From contig CM040453.1 in assembly GCA_022749755.1 (NCBI GenBank), positions 7,090,102 through 7,154,101 of the forward strand: DNA of 64,000 nucleotides, given 5' to 3'. This DNA comes from Azadirachta indica. Its lineage: Eukaryota; Streptophyta; Magnoliopsida; Sapindales; Meliaceae. Shown piece after piece: positions 11,107-24,127 of the stretch. Under the pieces are notes generated by a model. It did no database searches. It was not told the origin of the DNA and saw only the letters and a list, made by a program, of their open reading frames with translations. The first letter of the stretch is position 1. The number at the start of each line of letters is the position of its first letter. A program made the translations under genes and the position numbers.

Positions 11107-14100
11107 TTATGATTTTTTTTCATTTTTTGCTTTGGTCAATTTACTTGCTGGAAAATGCAATCTGGCCATGAGTGGTCGGGGTGCTCGTGTTTTTTGGTCA
11201 AAACCCCTCACACAAACAAAACCTGCCAATAAATTTTCAGAGTTAATGACATGTCTGAATTATTAAACTCCTTGAGGGTGGGAATATTGCCCATCGCCTA
11301 ATGAGATTAACACATGCAAAGCACAACGTATAGGAATATTATACAATGACTGCCATTTTGCAGTTCACTTTTTGAATTCTAATGACATGTCATGGTTTGA
11401 CTAGCATAATGTTTTCATTGTTAATATAGTTTTAAGAGTTGAAAGGAGTCACAGCCAAATGGGTTCTCCCCCCAGAATTCAACTCCAATTGCAAAGTGGG
11501 GGTTAGATTTTCTCCCATAATAGTTGGGAGTATAAATCATCCATATTGGGCCTAGAATTTCAGTTTATACCATCATAGGATGAATCTAGGCTCTTGGTAG
11601 ACCAGCCTTTGAATTGCACGTTGTGCTCAAAAAAAAAAAGAAAAAAGGAAAAACAAAAGAGGAGTCATTGCTTCTTGTGTCATTGTTACGGGAGGAAGTA
11701 ATCTTTTCCTTTTTCTATATGGGGGTTGGATTTGGTGTGTGCTAGTTAAGGCTCTTATCAAATGAATGTGATCTTTCCTAATTTGGAAAATAGTTTAATC
11801 TTAGCTTGCAGCTCTATATGATTTTCAAATGAGAAAGGTTTTTAATGTTTACAGTTGGACTTTTGTTTTCAAGGAGAAGGTAATTAAGGAACAAAGGGGT
11901 GATGAGAGAAGACGTTTGAATTTTACAGGTGATCTTGTTCTGTTTGGTTTTGTGGATAAAACTACGAATTTGGATATACGTTATATTGGATATTGGATCT
12001 TTTACAGAAATTACTTGAGTTATAGCTGTTTCGTCATTACATAAAAGTTTTATAGATTTGAAGCCTTTGATGTCTTCAGAAGTAGGATATGGTCTTATTG
12101 GTCAATTAGTTTTCTAAGGATCAATTATTTTATTGGGTGTTTTTGAGTTAACCTTGTTCTTCTCAGCAAAAAGGTTAGTCATAAATTTATGTCAACTGGA
12201 TACATAAGCAACTATTTAGGTTCATTTAATTTAAAATAATTAGCTGTTGAAAATTCACATTTTGTTTCCTCTTTTGTATACAAATGAGCATAATTATAAA
12301 TAAAATATAAGGTTAACTGATAATAGTATGCTGACATGCATTGACTACTTTAATTTATGATTATTTTGTAACTGTTCGACAAGACTTGTGAAATCTTGAT
12401 GAATGTATCAGGTTCAGCTGTTTCAACAACTGCAGGTAAAATCGTGTTTTCTGGATTATAAATTCATGTCTACATATCTATATACCTGATGTTAAGACAG
12501 TTAAAAACTATATGAAAGAAACAAAGAAAAAATTAAACTCAAAAGAACAGTTCAACTATGTGGCTACCTTTGATTTAACATAATTCCAGTATTGTTCAGG
12601 CATAATGTATTGGTGGGCAAGAAAATGATGAATACTAACCTTGTAAGTCCATTTGCTTTTTTCATAATGTACTTATAAGATTTGACGAGCTGAACAATGC
12701 ATGCATGATGTTGTTGGACTGACATTTTGACTCAAGTTGTATCTAGATTGTCCATACTCATTATCTACCATTGGGTGGTCGGCATTTTATTGTGTTCTGG
12801 ATTGTGTGACTGAAGATACTGAGGTATCAGATTGTAGTGGAGACAACTATGCTACTATATAGATATGCTGATATCATACCATTAGATAAAAGGTTTTGTG
12901 ATTTTAATGTTATAGTGCTGATTTTAATTTTGATGATCTAGCAGTGGGAAAATTCCTCTCTTTGCATTCATCCACATGCTGATTTAGGTAAGTGAGTTGT
13001 GAACCTCATTTAGTTGTATCTTTAACCCTATTGCTTTCTGTGGTGCAAATGTAAGTTATTGGTGTTTCGTTGATATACAAGTTTACAATTATCTTAATTT
13101 AGCAAGAATTAAGCATAAAACACGAGTTGATCAATGATGAGTGTAAAAGAAAGATATGGTTATCACTCGTTCTCCGTAAGTGATGTATGTGTTGAATGGG
13201 AACCATTAATTTTATGGAAAGTAGATTAGGTTATAAAAAAAACTGCAATGTAACATGTATGCACTTGATGGGCTTTTTCTATTGATCTTGACCAAAGCAG
13301 ATAAAGTAATGTAAACAATTAAATAAGGATTTGATTCATACCTTTCCAAAAGCAATACTGTATCCCCTCTGTAGAAAGGCCTAGTAGACACATTTAACTG
13401 TTAGTATATCCTTCAATTTTATTACTAGATTTGGAAGATAATTCACAATAGTTTATATATAATTTCTCTCACCTTTGAATATTGTTGATACAGAGGTGCC
13501 AAAGTACACCATACGTCTTGGAAGATTCCATATCCATTGCCTTGGAACATCAATTGGGTTTAGGCTTGAGTCATGATCTGCAAACACCTGCATCATAATT
13601 GCAACTTTCTGACATCTACCTTTAAACAGATGGCTCTATGGTGGAGTACACAGTTAAAAGAATGTCTCAAAATATTAAAACATACTCTTTTCAAGCATTT
13701 GGGTAAGCTAGTGGAGGGTGTACAAACCCCCAGGTTCTTCCTGTGGGCGGTAGTAAGTTTTATCTAAATTCTTCCAATGAAATAAGTGTTAGAAAACAGC
13801 TTAGTTATACCTCGTTAACTTGAAAGTATGTGCCATTTAGTGGAAAGCTTCCTCTCATTGCTGTTCTACAAGGTATCTGAAGATGAGATGATCTGAACAT
13901 TAGTAGATAATCAAGATAGTATATTATGTCAATTGTCAATTTCAACTTTTACGATGGTTATCTATGCATTATTAGATCAATTACAGTTCTCACCAGAATA
14001 GTTCCTCTGACAGTTTGTGAATTAGCTTCTCTTACGCTATTGCATGAAAAGCATGTTTTGTCATCACACAGTTTGCCAGATTCTTGGGAACTGCATCTAC

Positions 14101-17100
14101 TTTCAGGAGGTTGAATTGAGTTGGCAGTTTCACCTAGCAATACATGTTGCAGCAGTAAATTACTTAAAAGTCATGCAAAGTACTATTGATGTCATGATCT
14201 TAACAATTCACCTTACAAGCAAGCTATGTACAGTTACTAGCACTTTAATTGTCTATTTTGTGCTTTTACTGTGTGACTTCACATTAACATGTCCTAGAAC
14301 CACACATTGTGATCTTAACGATATATTTCATCTCTACAAATAGAGCAATATGGTAAACGGTTTCATGTGCAGTATTGCTGGGACCACTTTTATATTTTGA
14401 AATGTATTATATTTCATGCTTACCTGGTGTCCATATTGCAAGAAGGTAAGGACTAGGGTCATCAGGTTCCCGCCTATCCATCTGTAAATTGAATAGACTC
14501 ATGGTCAAGGAAATGTCATGTACAAAAAGCTGAAATTCAGAAATTAGAGAAAAACTAACCCCTTCTAGCAGAGGATGTGAATCTGGAAGCTCATACCTGT
14601 ATCATATGAGGAAGTTATAGAAAATCATAGGATTTATTCATTGTTAAAGCTTTGTCTTATTTTGAAATGGCCCGACTTCTTGCTATTGTTGCCCAAAATC
14701 AGTGAAACTGCAACTCTCTTTTTAACTAGTAACTGTACCTTTTATCCTCTTTTTTTGAGCTGTTTCTAGGTACTACTTATCATATTTGTGGGTTTTATAA
14801 GTATTTCTTGTGAAAATTTTATTTGATGCAGCTTTGGTCTAGCTAATTTAGCTAGAAATTCAGTGTCATGGAGTAACATGATTCTAGAGGATGTCCACTT
14901 ACACTTGGTGTTCTGTCCGTAGCCGACTCACATTCTTCAGTTTGGGTGCAGGAATAGAAGCAGCTTCTGGATTCAAAGCAACTAAAGCCTTAGACATGTC
15001 GCATTCTTGGAGTTCCATCTTCTCCTGCATGTAATTCTGTAGATTTACAGTGAATTCTTCAATATTGAGTTTTATTGTGGGGATTTCATCAGGATCCTCA
15101 TAAAATGTGTCCTCAATGTCAGTTTCTGTTATTTCTGTGCATTCTTGTTCTGGTGTTGCTGGTTCTTCAATGATGGGTTCACATTTTCCAATTTCATGCC
15201 CTGCTTCTTTAATTGAGTTTTTCTCTGATGAAGGTAATTGCATGGGATTGATAACCACAGCAGGGTTTCTTTCAACTGTAGTAGGCACCATTGAACTCAC
15301 CATACTCTTCTCCTCTGGTCCTGGCAGAGCTAGCCTTGCACTGATCCAAACAGATATAGTTAATTTTATAATTATGCAAATCATCATGATGGAAAGATGA
15401 GATAGATGGTTTCCAGAAAGATATTTATTCAATCAGACTTCTTTCTACAGCTGATATACTGTTCTGTGATTCATTTATCTTCACTAGTGACTTCTTTCTC
15501 CTTTCATTTTCTCCTGAAAATCTTTCATGGATTGCACTGCCACATGTTTAACTAAGCTATTTTGAACCTTGGATTTTAGGGCAATTAAGCACGGAGCTTA
15601 TTAAGCAGGTTATCATGGGTTCTAGCTAGTTTTGTCATCGCTTTTGAGGAACATTCAACACTAAGAATGAACAGTAAGAATTTAAATGCAGGTAGAAGTT
15701 ACTTCAAAGTTTAGTTTTGCGATTGCAAAGACAATCTTTATTTGTTGGGATTGGGTCTGCAAAAAAAGAAATGGATGGTTGGAATTATAATATGATGGTT
15801 TGTGGTAGTCCCAGTACTTTACGAAACTGAAATTTCTAATTCTTCTGCATAAAAGTTATTAAGTTATAAAATTTTATATGATGATGTGTTTTAATGAAAG
15901 CTATGTTTATGTAGGAGTCAAAACTACTCTATTATATTCCTTTATGTTCTTCATTCTTCCTATGCATAATATGTTGCTGCAATTGCTTTCCGTGATTTTT
16001 CTATGTCCATATGATTAATGACTAAAATAATTTAGAATTTTTTTTTCTTTTAAATCCTGAGTGTAAGTTTATTGTCCAAATGATTAGTGAATATTTGTTA
16101 GTAGTCTAAACATTTTCACAACTTTGAGTGAAGACTGTTGATGCAATAATCTAATTGTCTACTAATCTATGTTTGTTTGGAAGCTTTTTGCCCCAAATTT
16201 AGAAGATCTGATAGTTGGCCTTTTATGTTTATCTGCCTCAACTACAGTGGCAAATAAAACTATTAATAGGGGAGGGTGTTGATTCAAACCTTGCAAAAGC
16301 ACTCGCAAAGTGTCTGCATTCTCCTCTCATTGGACATGCATTGCAATTTGGTTTACTTTTCGTACAGAAAACCTGTATAGATGTTGAAGCATGAAACATT
16401 TAGAATTTTTTAAATGTTCATTAACAGCTTATGTTTCTAAATAGTGCAGTGGGAAATGCCAAAAGTGACTGACAATATACCTTCCCAAATGTAATCAGCT
16501 GGTAATGTAGCTCATACCTGCATTATGATAGTAAATCAACCACTAAAATCGTTAGCAGAATGAAATAACAATTATCTGTCTACTTATTTATCTACAAGAA
16601 AAGCAGCTATGTTGAAATACAGAAGTTTTAGAGTTATTGGCATTACAGTGTCCGTTGATCTAGTTTACACAATCTTGGCCAGAGATATTTCTGTATTGAT
16701 TCCAATATTGGATACCTACATGAAAAATCTGATTAATGTCTCCCGTGCAGGGAAAATTTGGGGTTGATCGAGTAGTTAACATAATATACTCACAGTTCTA
16801 GGAGATGTAACTGAAGTGACTCAGGCAATGGTTGAAGAGGGACCCATCCCAATCTAACTGCGATCCGTCCGACATTTGTGTCAACCTTCATTAAAAATAA
16901 AAATATAATATGCTAATTATAAGATCTTGTTTGAATCTGAAAAGCTTTGAATTTTGGTAGTTATAGTTTAGCCTTACTGGAAAAGCAAGATGATGAAGTG
17001 TTAAAAGCCGCACACATTCTACACTTTTCAACCCCAATCCGCGCATACTTAACAGATAATCTCTACAGCACAAATTTAAAACCACAAGTTTAGTTCTGTG

Positions 17101-20100
17101 GAGGTAACAGTTGGAAGATTTAGGAAAGAATTGAGATTTTGAGAAATTCACTTTGCTTTATCAGGGGGCACGTCTCTTAACCACTCCAGATCAATGCTTC
17201 CATGGTCGCTGACCAGTCGGTTTAGAAATTCCTGCAATATTGTTCACTAATTATAATCTGCCTCAAGGTTATATCAACTTATATGGCAATAAATTATATA
17301 AAATCATTTGAAGCTCATCTTAGCAAATTTGCAAGCTTTGAGGAAGTACCTTGATTCTCTCAGCTAGCATGTTGTTCATCCCTCTTTCTTTGATGGCAGC
17401 AGAAATCTCTTTAACGGCTGCACATCTCACTGCTTCATAATCTAGAGAGTCCATTGTGTCTCTACTTCTTTCTTTTTTCCTGCTATTTCTTTGAACTTCT
17501 TTTCTCAAACTATCCCAGTCAATTGCATTCTTTTTCTCGCCATTAGCCTTCCCTTTTTTTGGTTTTGAAATTTTAGGACTTGTCGCATCATTTGCCTTAT
17601 GAGTGGATAGTACATGCTCCCCTGAATTTGGGTCAACCAATTTATTTTCTGACAGCTTATTTGCTACAGACATTCTGTCCCCAATATGATCTGTTTTTTC
17701 TGCAAGCTTAGGGCCACTTGGGACTTGCTGCATGATGCCATTCTGCTGCTTATCTCGGTCAGCATGATGCACAGGTTGTGTGACTGAAATGCTTTCACAT
17801 TGAAAGGTCTCGGTCCTCCCATGTTGGTGAATGTCATTGTAAGGTTGATTATATTTAGAGTGAGATATTGGCAGAGAAATATTTTGTTGTTGCATTGAGA
17901 GCATGCTTAATAATGTGTATGGGCTTTCTGTTGGCATTTCTTTGGGCATTGGTAGTCCATGCTGTTGGACTGTTGTTTCGCCTATATCCTCCACCAGTTG
18001 TCCAGTCCTTGTATTATTTCCATCTTTTGCCATAGGGAATTCAGAAGCAACTGAAGGCCAAGAAGGTATGAATTCCCCAGTATATACTTCGGAACCTTCT
18101 GCTTCTAATAACTCTGAGAATGAAGTCGTGTGCAGCTGATGGTTACCAGAAGGGACAAGTGGTACCTGAGGTTGCATATCATTAAAATTGAGCAATTGAG
18201 TAAATGTTAAGGAGCTGTCCAGGTTGTCTATGCAGTCCAATCTTGACTCTTGCTGGATATTTTCTATATCTTCTGATTGCTTATGTCTATGATATCTCCC
18301 TTGAAACAGTGAGCTCTTGTCTATGCAACTGTAGAATCCCTGAACCAAGGTGGTATTTCTCTCCTGTAGAACATTTGTTGAACCGTTATCTGGTTTGCAT
18401 CCAGGAGGAGAATCTTCTGCTTCTGAGTTGGAGCCTGAGTAGGAACGGATTCCTCCATTGTTTTGGAGGATTGAAGAAGTAAAAGAATCTTGTGATGATA
18501 TGATTTCTTCTACCCCCGATGCTTCACTTTCCCTCTGATGTTCTGTTGGTTCATGGTGTGTAATAGAGATTTGCCTGTTGAGTGGATGCCTTATTACCTG
18601 TTCATGCCATTGGATGCTGTCATTCGGGCTTAGTACACATACTTCTGGTTCTTCAACCACTATGTTTGTACCATCCATGTTAAATGTTCTCTTGTTAGAC
18701 TTGAGAGGAAATCGTGCTGCCAAGGACATGAATGCAGAGCTGCATAAAAGGGGAGAAGTCAAAGATATTGTTCAACTGTAAGAGTTTTTATTTCTCTGCA
18801 CAATTCAGCATTAGAACTATACTGAAACATTGAAGTACCTTGAGAGATGGTCTGAGACATTTTGGGTAAGGAAAACTCCTATCACTGAGTCAACAACTGA
18901 TCCCTTCCACTTTGAGAAGCGCCTGTCTCCTGTAAGAAAGTGATAGCAGTTCTGCTTAAAAAAATTTGCAGGCAACTTTCTGTAGCAATTGTATGTTAAT
19001 TCTTGGCACATTACATGTTAAAAATCATTATCAATATAAAAGATAGCCATTAAAGTAATGGACAAATTCATAGGCTTCCTTGCTTAAGAAAGTTTATTGC
19101 ATATGCCAGAAAACTCCTTAGCAACTACCAGAAAGAATTAAAAAGACAAAAAGGAAACTATGTTGACAATAAGAGTCAAGGTTAACATGGTTTTACCAGG
19201 GAAAAGGCATATTTTTTCTTTGTTTATGCTTCTTTCTAGCCATCAATTGACATTTTCTGAAAAGTAATATGTTGTTGGGTGTCATTGACGAACGTGCCAT
19301 TAGGTAAGTTATATTTGCGGGAAAATTGATGCTAAAAGATAGAATAGCAAGTATTGAAGAATTTGCAGATAATTCATATGTATTTCCTCATCCTGTTGTT
19401 CTTTTGTTTTTTGATAAGTAATTCCTTTTCAGATTAAAATTGCATGGTTTATATTCATGCATTAGTGTTTCTTTCTTCCGCTTGGAGGATGTTGTGGAAC
19501 AACCTAGTCTTGATTAACCAGGAAATTATGCAATTATAAGTGAATGTCATTTTGACATTCCAAGTTCAAAAGGATTTAACATACAGATCGTTAACTCAAG
19601 GTTCGCATAATATTAACATAGTGGACTTAACAGTGGTCTGAATTCTGTAGGCCAAAAGAATTGGGAGCCATACCTTGTACAAGATGCATCCTTGCAATAA
19701 ATGAATCAGCCCGTCCTTTGAAAACTCTCCTTTCCTCTTCCCACCATTTCTCCTTTTCCTTATCTGTTTTTTCAAGGCCTTCACTTCCTTCATTGCCCAT
19801 CAACAGATTCCAGATTCTATTTGTCTCTGGGTCAAGGTCCACTTTTGGCCTTGGTTTACGTTTTTTGATGAATTCAGCAACTTCATATGGAACAATTGTA
19901 CCATCTTGCTCGTATGGAACAATTGCATTTTGCTCTTGGACAGACTCTTGGTTGGCCCTTGCATTGAGATTGAGATCATTGAATCTATGTATGATCTCAT
20001 CCATTGGAATGTGGAAAATCTGTTTCAGTGCTGGACCTGCATCAAACAAGTAGAATCTGTTATAAGAATGGATGGTAGAATATATTCTGGGAAGACTATC

Positions 20101-23100
20101 TTAGCCTGTTGAGGTGCTACAGTTGATGAAAGTCTCAAATGGTGGAAAGTACCTTCCTTTTTTGATGAATAATTCTGCTGATCAGAAAAGGATTGCCTTT
20201 GTTCCAGCAGCACCTGATCCATTTCTGATGAAAATGATCTAGCTAAAGTGGGTTCTAGATTTTTCTTAACTGAGACACTAACACGGCAAGCTTTAGGTGC
20301 CCGCCTTCCTTCAGGAGCAGGAGCTTTGCCAGGGGGAGTAGGTGGGACCAGATCATGTTTCTCGCTTGGAATTGATGATGCAAAGGCATGGGCTGCAGTC
20401 AATCTGTTATTCTCTACCATTTTTTCTGTGCATGAATGTTTCTCTGAAGAAATCTGTTTTAGCAAGTTATGCCCAGAAGCTATCAATTGACCATTGCAGT
20501 CAGTGAAAAGTTTGTTGTGCCCATGGTTTTCTCTGTTAGCAATGTTACTGCTTTTCAAGTGAAAATCCAATGCATCATAATTCGCTTGTAGTATAAATCC
20601 ATTTCCTTTGACATTATTTGAAAGTTTTGATTGAGCTTGTCTTGAGCCATCTTTATCTGTTGTAATGCGAGACAGCCTGCCAGTTATGATTGTATGCAGT
20701 CCATTCTCATTTTTCCTTTTCTTGTATGTCTCTGAACAGTCGGCACCCTGAATGCTGCTGGTGTTTCTTTGGCATCCATCTATCTGAACCATATTTTGTT
20801 TCAGGAATGAACCCATTATATTTACAGCGTGGTGTTGCATCTGCTGCATTGCATGAGAATATTCTCTCTTTGATCCCACAGCTTCTTTTGAACTGGACAA
20901 AATCGTTGGTACTGATTGTAAGGTACTTTGCGACATCAGTTGTCTGGTCCTTTCAAGGTTTTCAAAATTGGATTTGGCTTGGAAGACAGTGTGGCCAATC
21001 CCATCTGCAGATGTATGTTGCTGGATTGAAACATAGCCAGTTCTGTTACTCTGTTGAAACGGATCTGCAATTCTAGTATCTATGTTACTTGCAATGACAT
21101 TTAGATTTCCTGTGTGCAGGTCTTTTTTGGGAGGTAGTGAAGCTGCAACTGCTTGCCTTTCCTGCATTGACATGTAAGCTGGGATTTGATTAATGGTATG
21201 GGTATGGCTAATAACTGTTCCTGTTTGCTGATTTTCTTCAGGTAATCCATTCTGTTGGCCAACCAGTGTAGTTGTCACTGTTCTGCACCCACTGTTACTT
21301 CTGCTGTCCAATTCTGTGGCTTGAGAATCCAAATTCAAATTAAAATTTCTCTTATAACTTTGTTGCATCTCTTCCTGCTGACCAATTACTGCACCCTGAC
21401 TTTCATCTCTATTTTTTTCAAAGTCAAAATTCAGCACTCTTCTGCATGACTTTGCAACAGGCCTGGCACTAGGATCATTAGTGCCCCTCATAATATCTGC
21501 CTTTTGAGTTGCTGATTCTTCCAGACCTTTCCTGCGGACATACTTCCTCTTTTCACCAGGGTTAGTACTTTTAGGGTTAGTACTTTTAAGACCAGCCTTT
21601 CTAGTTCTTTTGGCTTTGCCTTCTTCTGCTACTTTTGGCCTGTGTTTTCTTCGCTTAGGTGGTTTCTGCTGTGGTGTCTTGTTAAGGTCAATGCCTCCGC
21701 TACTTCCGCTCTCGTGGTCCGTTTTGTCCTCAAGCAGTGTTGAAATGACAGCAGATGGCACAACATTTTGCAAGAGGTCATTGTGATGGTGCTGAATAGC
21801 CTCATTTCCTGTGGCTGCAATTAAACTCTCTTGATTCTCGTTCTCGTTATTTGAGCTTGTAGCCATTGGGAAATGCCATCCAGTAGAAGTCTGGTTGTTC
21901 TCCAAGTTCTTCACTGGATCTGGTGTAACTGGTGAGAACAGCAATGTAGTCGTGATACTTGAAGCTGCATCAGTTTCTATTCTTGGTGGTGAATTTTGTT
22001 TGTAGTTGCTCTCATAAGTTATGGGGAATCCATCTAGAGAAATTCATATTAGTTAATAATTATGGGACAATTGGAAATCTTGTATAGGTAAAGCTCTGAG
22101 CTTCTTGTGCATGGAAAATATCTGTTCCATAGCTATTATGAGTTTATATTTTATAGGGCATCTTTGAATTGAGGCACCCGGTATTTGTTTACCAGTAGAC
22201 AAAAAGGACTATATTGCATGGATTTTCAACACTTTATCTTTCTTTTCTCTTTTTGGATTTTTATTTTAGGGATGGAGGAGGGTCTGAATTAATTAATTTA
22301 TTCATGCAATGATGTAAGTCTTTAATTTCTTAGAGGTTAGGTTCTCATAAGATAGTAGAAAGTTGATTTGCTTTTTGTTCTGTAAATGATACAATCTCCA
22401 TGGTGATTGAAATGTACCAAAATGCCATGAAAAAATGATATCACCTGTCAGAAATATTATATTATAATTTGATGACAATTAATTATTACATGCTGACTTC
22501 TAGTGATTCTGTGCTTTGACATAAAATTGAATGAATGTCATGATATCAGATGCATATAAATTTCTATTCTTGCTTTATATTTGTTTCTCATCAATGAAAA
22601 GTGGGCTGATTTGAGCCTAACAATCTTAGCTGCATAGTAATGGAAATGGGGGCTTAACTGATAAAAGAATAATCACTTACATTGGGGCGTTTGCTGAAAG
22701 CCGTTGGTGTTTTGTAACAGGTTTGAACTTGAATAATGAGCTTGGTTGTGAAGCAGCAAATTACTCAAGTTGGACTCCCTCCAGTTATTTACTTGAGCAT
22801 GAAAATCCGGAGACGGTGGTTGATTCACCAGGCTTGTACTTCTGACAGGAATTCTGTTTGCAGAAGCAAATGCAGCAGAATTCCTTCTTGCCAAAATATT
22901 AGCTACTTGGTTAGGGCTCCAACCCCCATTTACGTTATAGCAGGCCTGCGTGTAAGAGGTTGCAATGTGATTGATTTTTCGGTGTCTCTCATCAACACTT
23001 ATATTGCTACTGTGATACCCTTCATTCTGAATTCCCTGTCCAATCCGACTTAAATTTGGTACGGCTCTGTTGTAATTTGGCGTTTCTTGTATTTGCCCAC

Positions 23101-23955
23101 TAGGAAAAGCAGGCAGCTCTTGCCAATCTACACTACCCAGTGGCGTCACATATCTGTCAACGGGCAATAGATTGGATCTCAATGGAATCGGCTTTTCTGG
23201 TGTTACCTGCATCCAAGAACCCATCAACTGGAATTCTCTCTCTGGTGGACTTGAAAGTCCCTCTCCGAACTTCATTTCTGGTCTCATGCATCCAACACAA
23301 AAGAATATATAACTCTTTATTCTATTCCTATGTCAAGAAAATTGACATCTCCCTTATTCCAATCTCTAATTCTCCTCTACTGGCTAAATTCTACGGCGAA
23401 TTGCTAAAATTCTGATTTTACTGCTCTCCTCTCTTACCCCATTGCCTGAATTTATCTGCCAAAAGCCGAAAACACATTTCTCAGCCAAGCAATCCCCACC
23501 TAATATGCCAAAAGAAAAACCAAGAAAGAAAGAAAAAGCTCCTCTCAGGTAAGAAAACAAGATAGAATCTTTATTATAAATGATGGAAAATCATGCCCAG
23601 ATATTGCTAAACAAGTAAAGCCAGCTATATCCTTATCTTTTACTCTAGAAAACATGGAACAAACATGAATAGCAATGGAAATAAAATAAAAGCTCCAAGT
23701 ATTTTTGAAAAAATGAAACTGAAGTGAATCTGATTATATATTAATTGAAACAATGAATTCATGTAAATGGGCAAAACTGAGTCTCTGAGAGAATAAAAAA
23801 TATTGACAAAATCTGGGAAGAATCTTTTCTTTGATATGCGAGAAATGCAATGACTCAGATGAGTTGCAGTCAACAACATATGCATGAATTGAGTGAAAAA
23901 CATGGAAATGGTAAAAATATAAACATTTGCAGCTTAGCTTACCGATCTGGAACAT
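11107..23955 (-). CDS. DME: DEMETER-family 5-methylcytosine DNA glycosylase/lyase
   Basis: Nuclear bifunctional DNA glycosylase that excises 5-methylcytosine to start active DNA demethylation. Coding exons on the minus strand: 23955-23943, 23277-22681, 22033-20153, 20036-19674, 18929-18839, 18739-17350, 17231-17152, 17062-16978, 16885-16794, 16715-16647, 16517-16481, 16372-16290, 15340-14903, 14596-14560, 14481-14424, 14133-13994, 13876-13811, 13587-13473, 13380-13342, 11222-11107. All junctions are GT-AG and stay in frame, giving 1929 aa, close to Arabidopsis DME/ROS1 lengths. Visible: GSW..TPEKP N-terminal motif; DLNKTPQQKP plus a basic stretch (about 318-337); conserved domain A (KWWEEERRVFKGRADSFIARMH, then GDRRF from about 952); helix-hairpin-helix glycosylase with catalytic Lys in GLGLKS (about 1484) and Asp in VDTN (about 1502); [4Fe-4S] cluster C-X6-C-X2-C-X5-C (1569, 1576, 1579, 1585); C-terminal domain B ending HFPASKLTKAKNEKKS. 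All key residues are intact. DME and ROS1 paralogues are similar; DME fits best because of the N-terminal motifs, but a tree would decide. Confidence 0.95.
11223..13341 (-). other. Last intron of DME, 2.1 kb
   Basis: Bounded by a donor (AAAG then GTATG at 13341) and an acceptor (GGCAG before 11222) on the minus strand; joining the flanks continues FWKG-FVCVRGF in frame. It is far longer than the gene's other introns and carries a SINE-like insertion. Open frames inside it (such as the plus-strand one at 11829-12044) show no recognisable protein. Confidence 0.85.
11452..11659 (+). mobile_element. SINE-like retroelement with A-tail and 8-bp target-site duplication
   Basis: About 208 bp starting with CAGCCAAATGGG, which contains a perfect match to the Pol III A-box consensus RGYNNARYGG, followed by a B-box-like AATTCAACTCC. 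It ends in a long A-rich tail (about 11629-11658, interrupted by G). The 8-mer AGGAGTCA flanks it on both sides (11444-11451 and 11660-11667). Head, tail and duplication together support a tRNA-derived SINE in the last DME intron, antisense to DME. The A/B-box spacing is shorter than usual and the B-box is imperfect. Confidence 0.6.
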
Positions 23956-24060
23956 AGCCAGGTTGCTGTTGTTGGAAATGCCGGAGAAAACTTTGAGTCA
24001 GTCTTCACCGTAACAAGAATGAATAAGAGAGAAGCAAGAAAGTAGAGAGAGAAAAGAAAA
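23943..24060 (-). promoter_or_regulatory. DME: DME leader and first exon
   Basis: Minus-strand CT-rich leader ending at ATG TTC CAG ATC G (23955-23943), followed by a good donor GTAAGC. There is no ATG further upstream in the leader, so this is the first AUG. The following intron (23942-23278) ends in GACCAG, and splicing gives MFQIE joined in frame to MKFGEG. If translation instead starts at the second ATG (23275) the protein is five residues shorter. Upstream of the leader a 25-bp A run (about 24102-24126) interrupts the promoter. Confidence 0.6.
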
Positions 24061-24091
24061 GAAAAAGGAAACCAAACTGGTAGTGTTTACT

Positions 24092-24126
<35 letters not shown>

Positions 24127-24127
24127 C

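Noticed and set aside
10982..11266. 94-codon plus-strand open frame
   Set aside because: It is the antisense shadow of the last DME exon (11107-11222), whose protein match on the minus strand is clear.
11829..12044. 71-codon plus-strand frame inside the last DME intron
   Set aside because: No recognisable protein family, no supporting splice or start context, and it lies within an intron of a well-supported gene.
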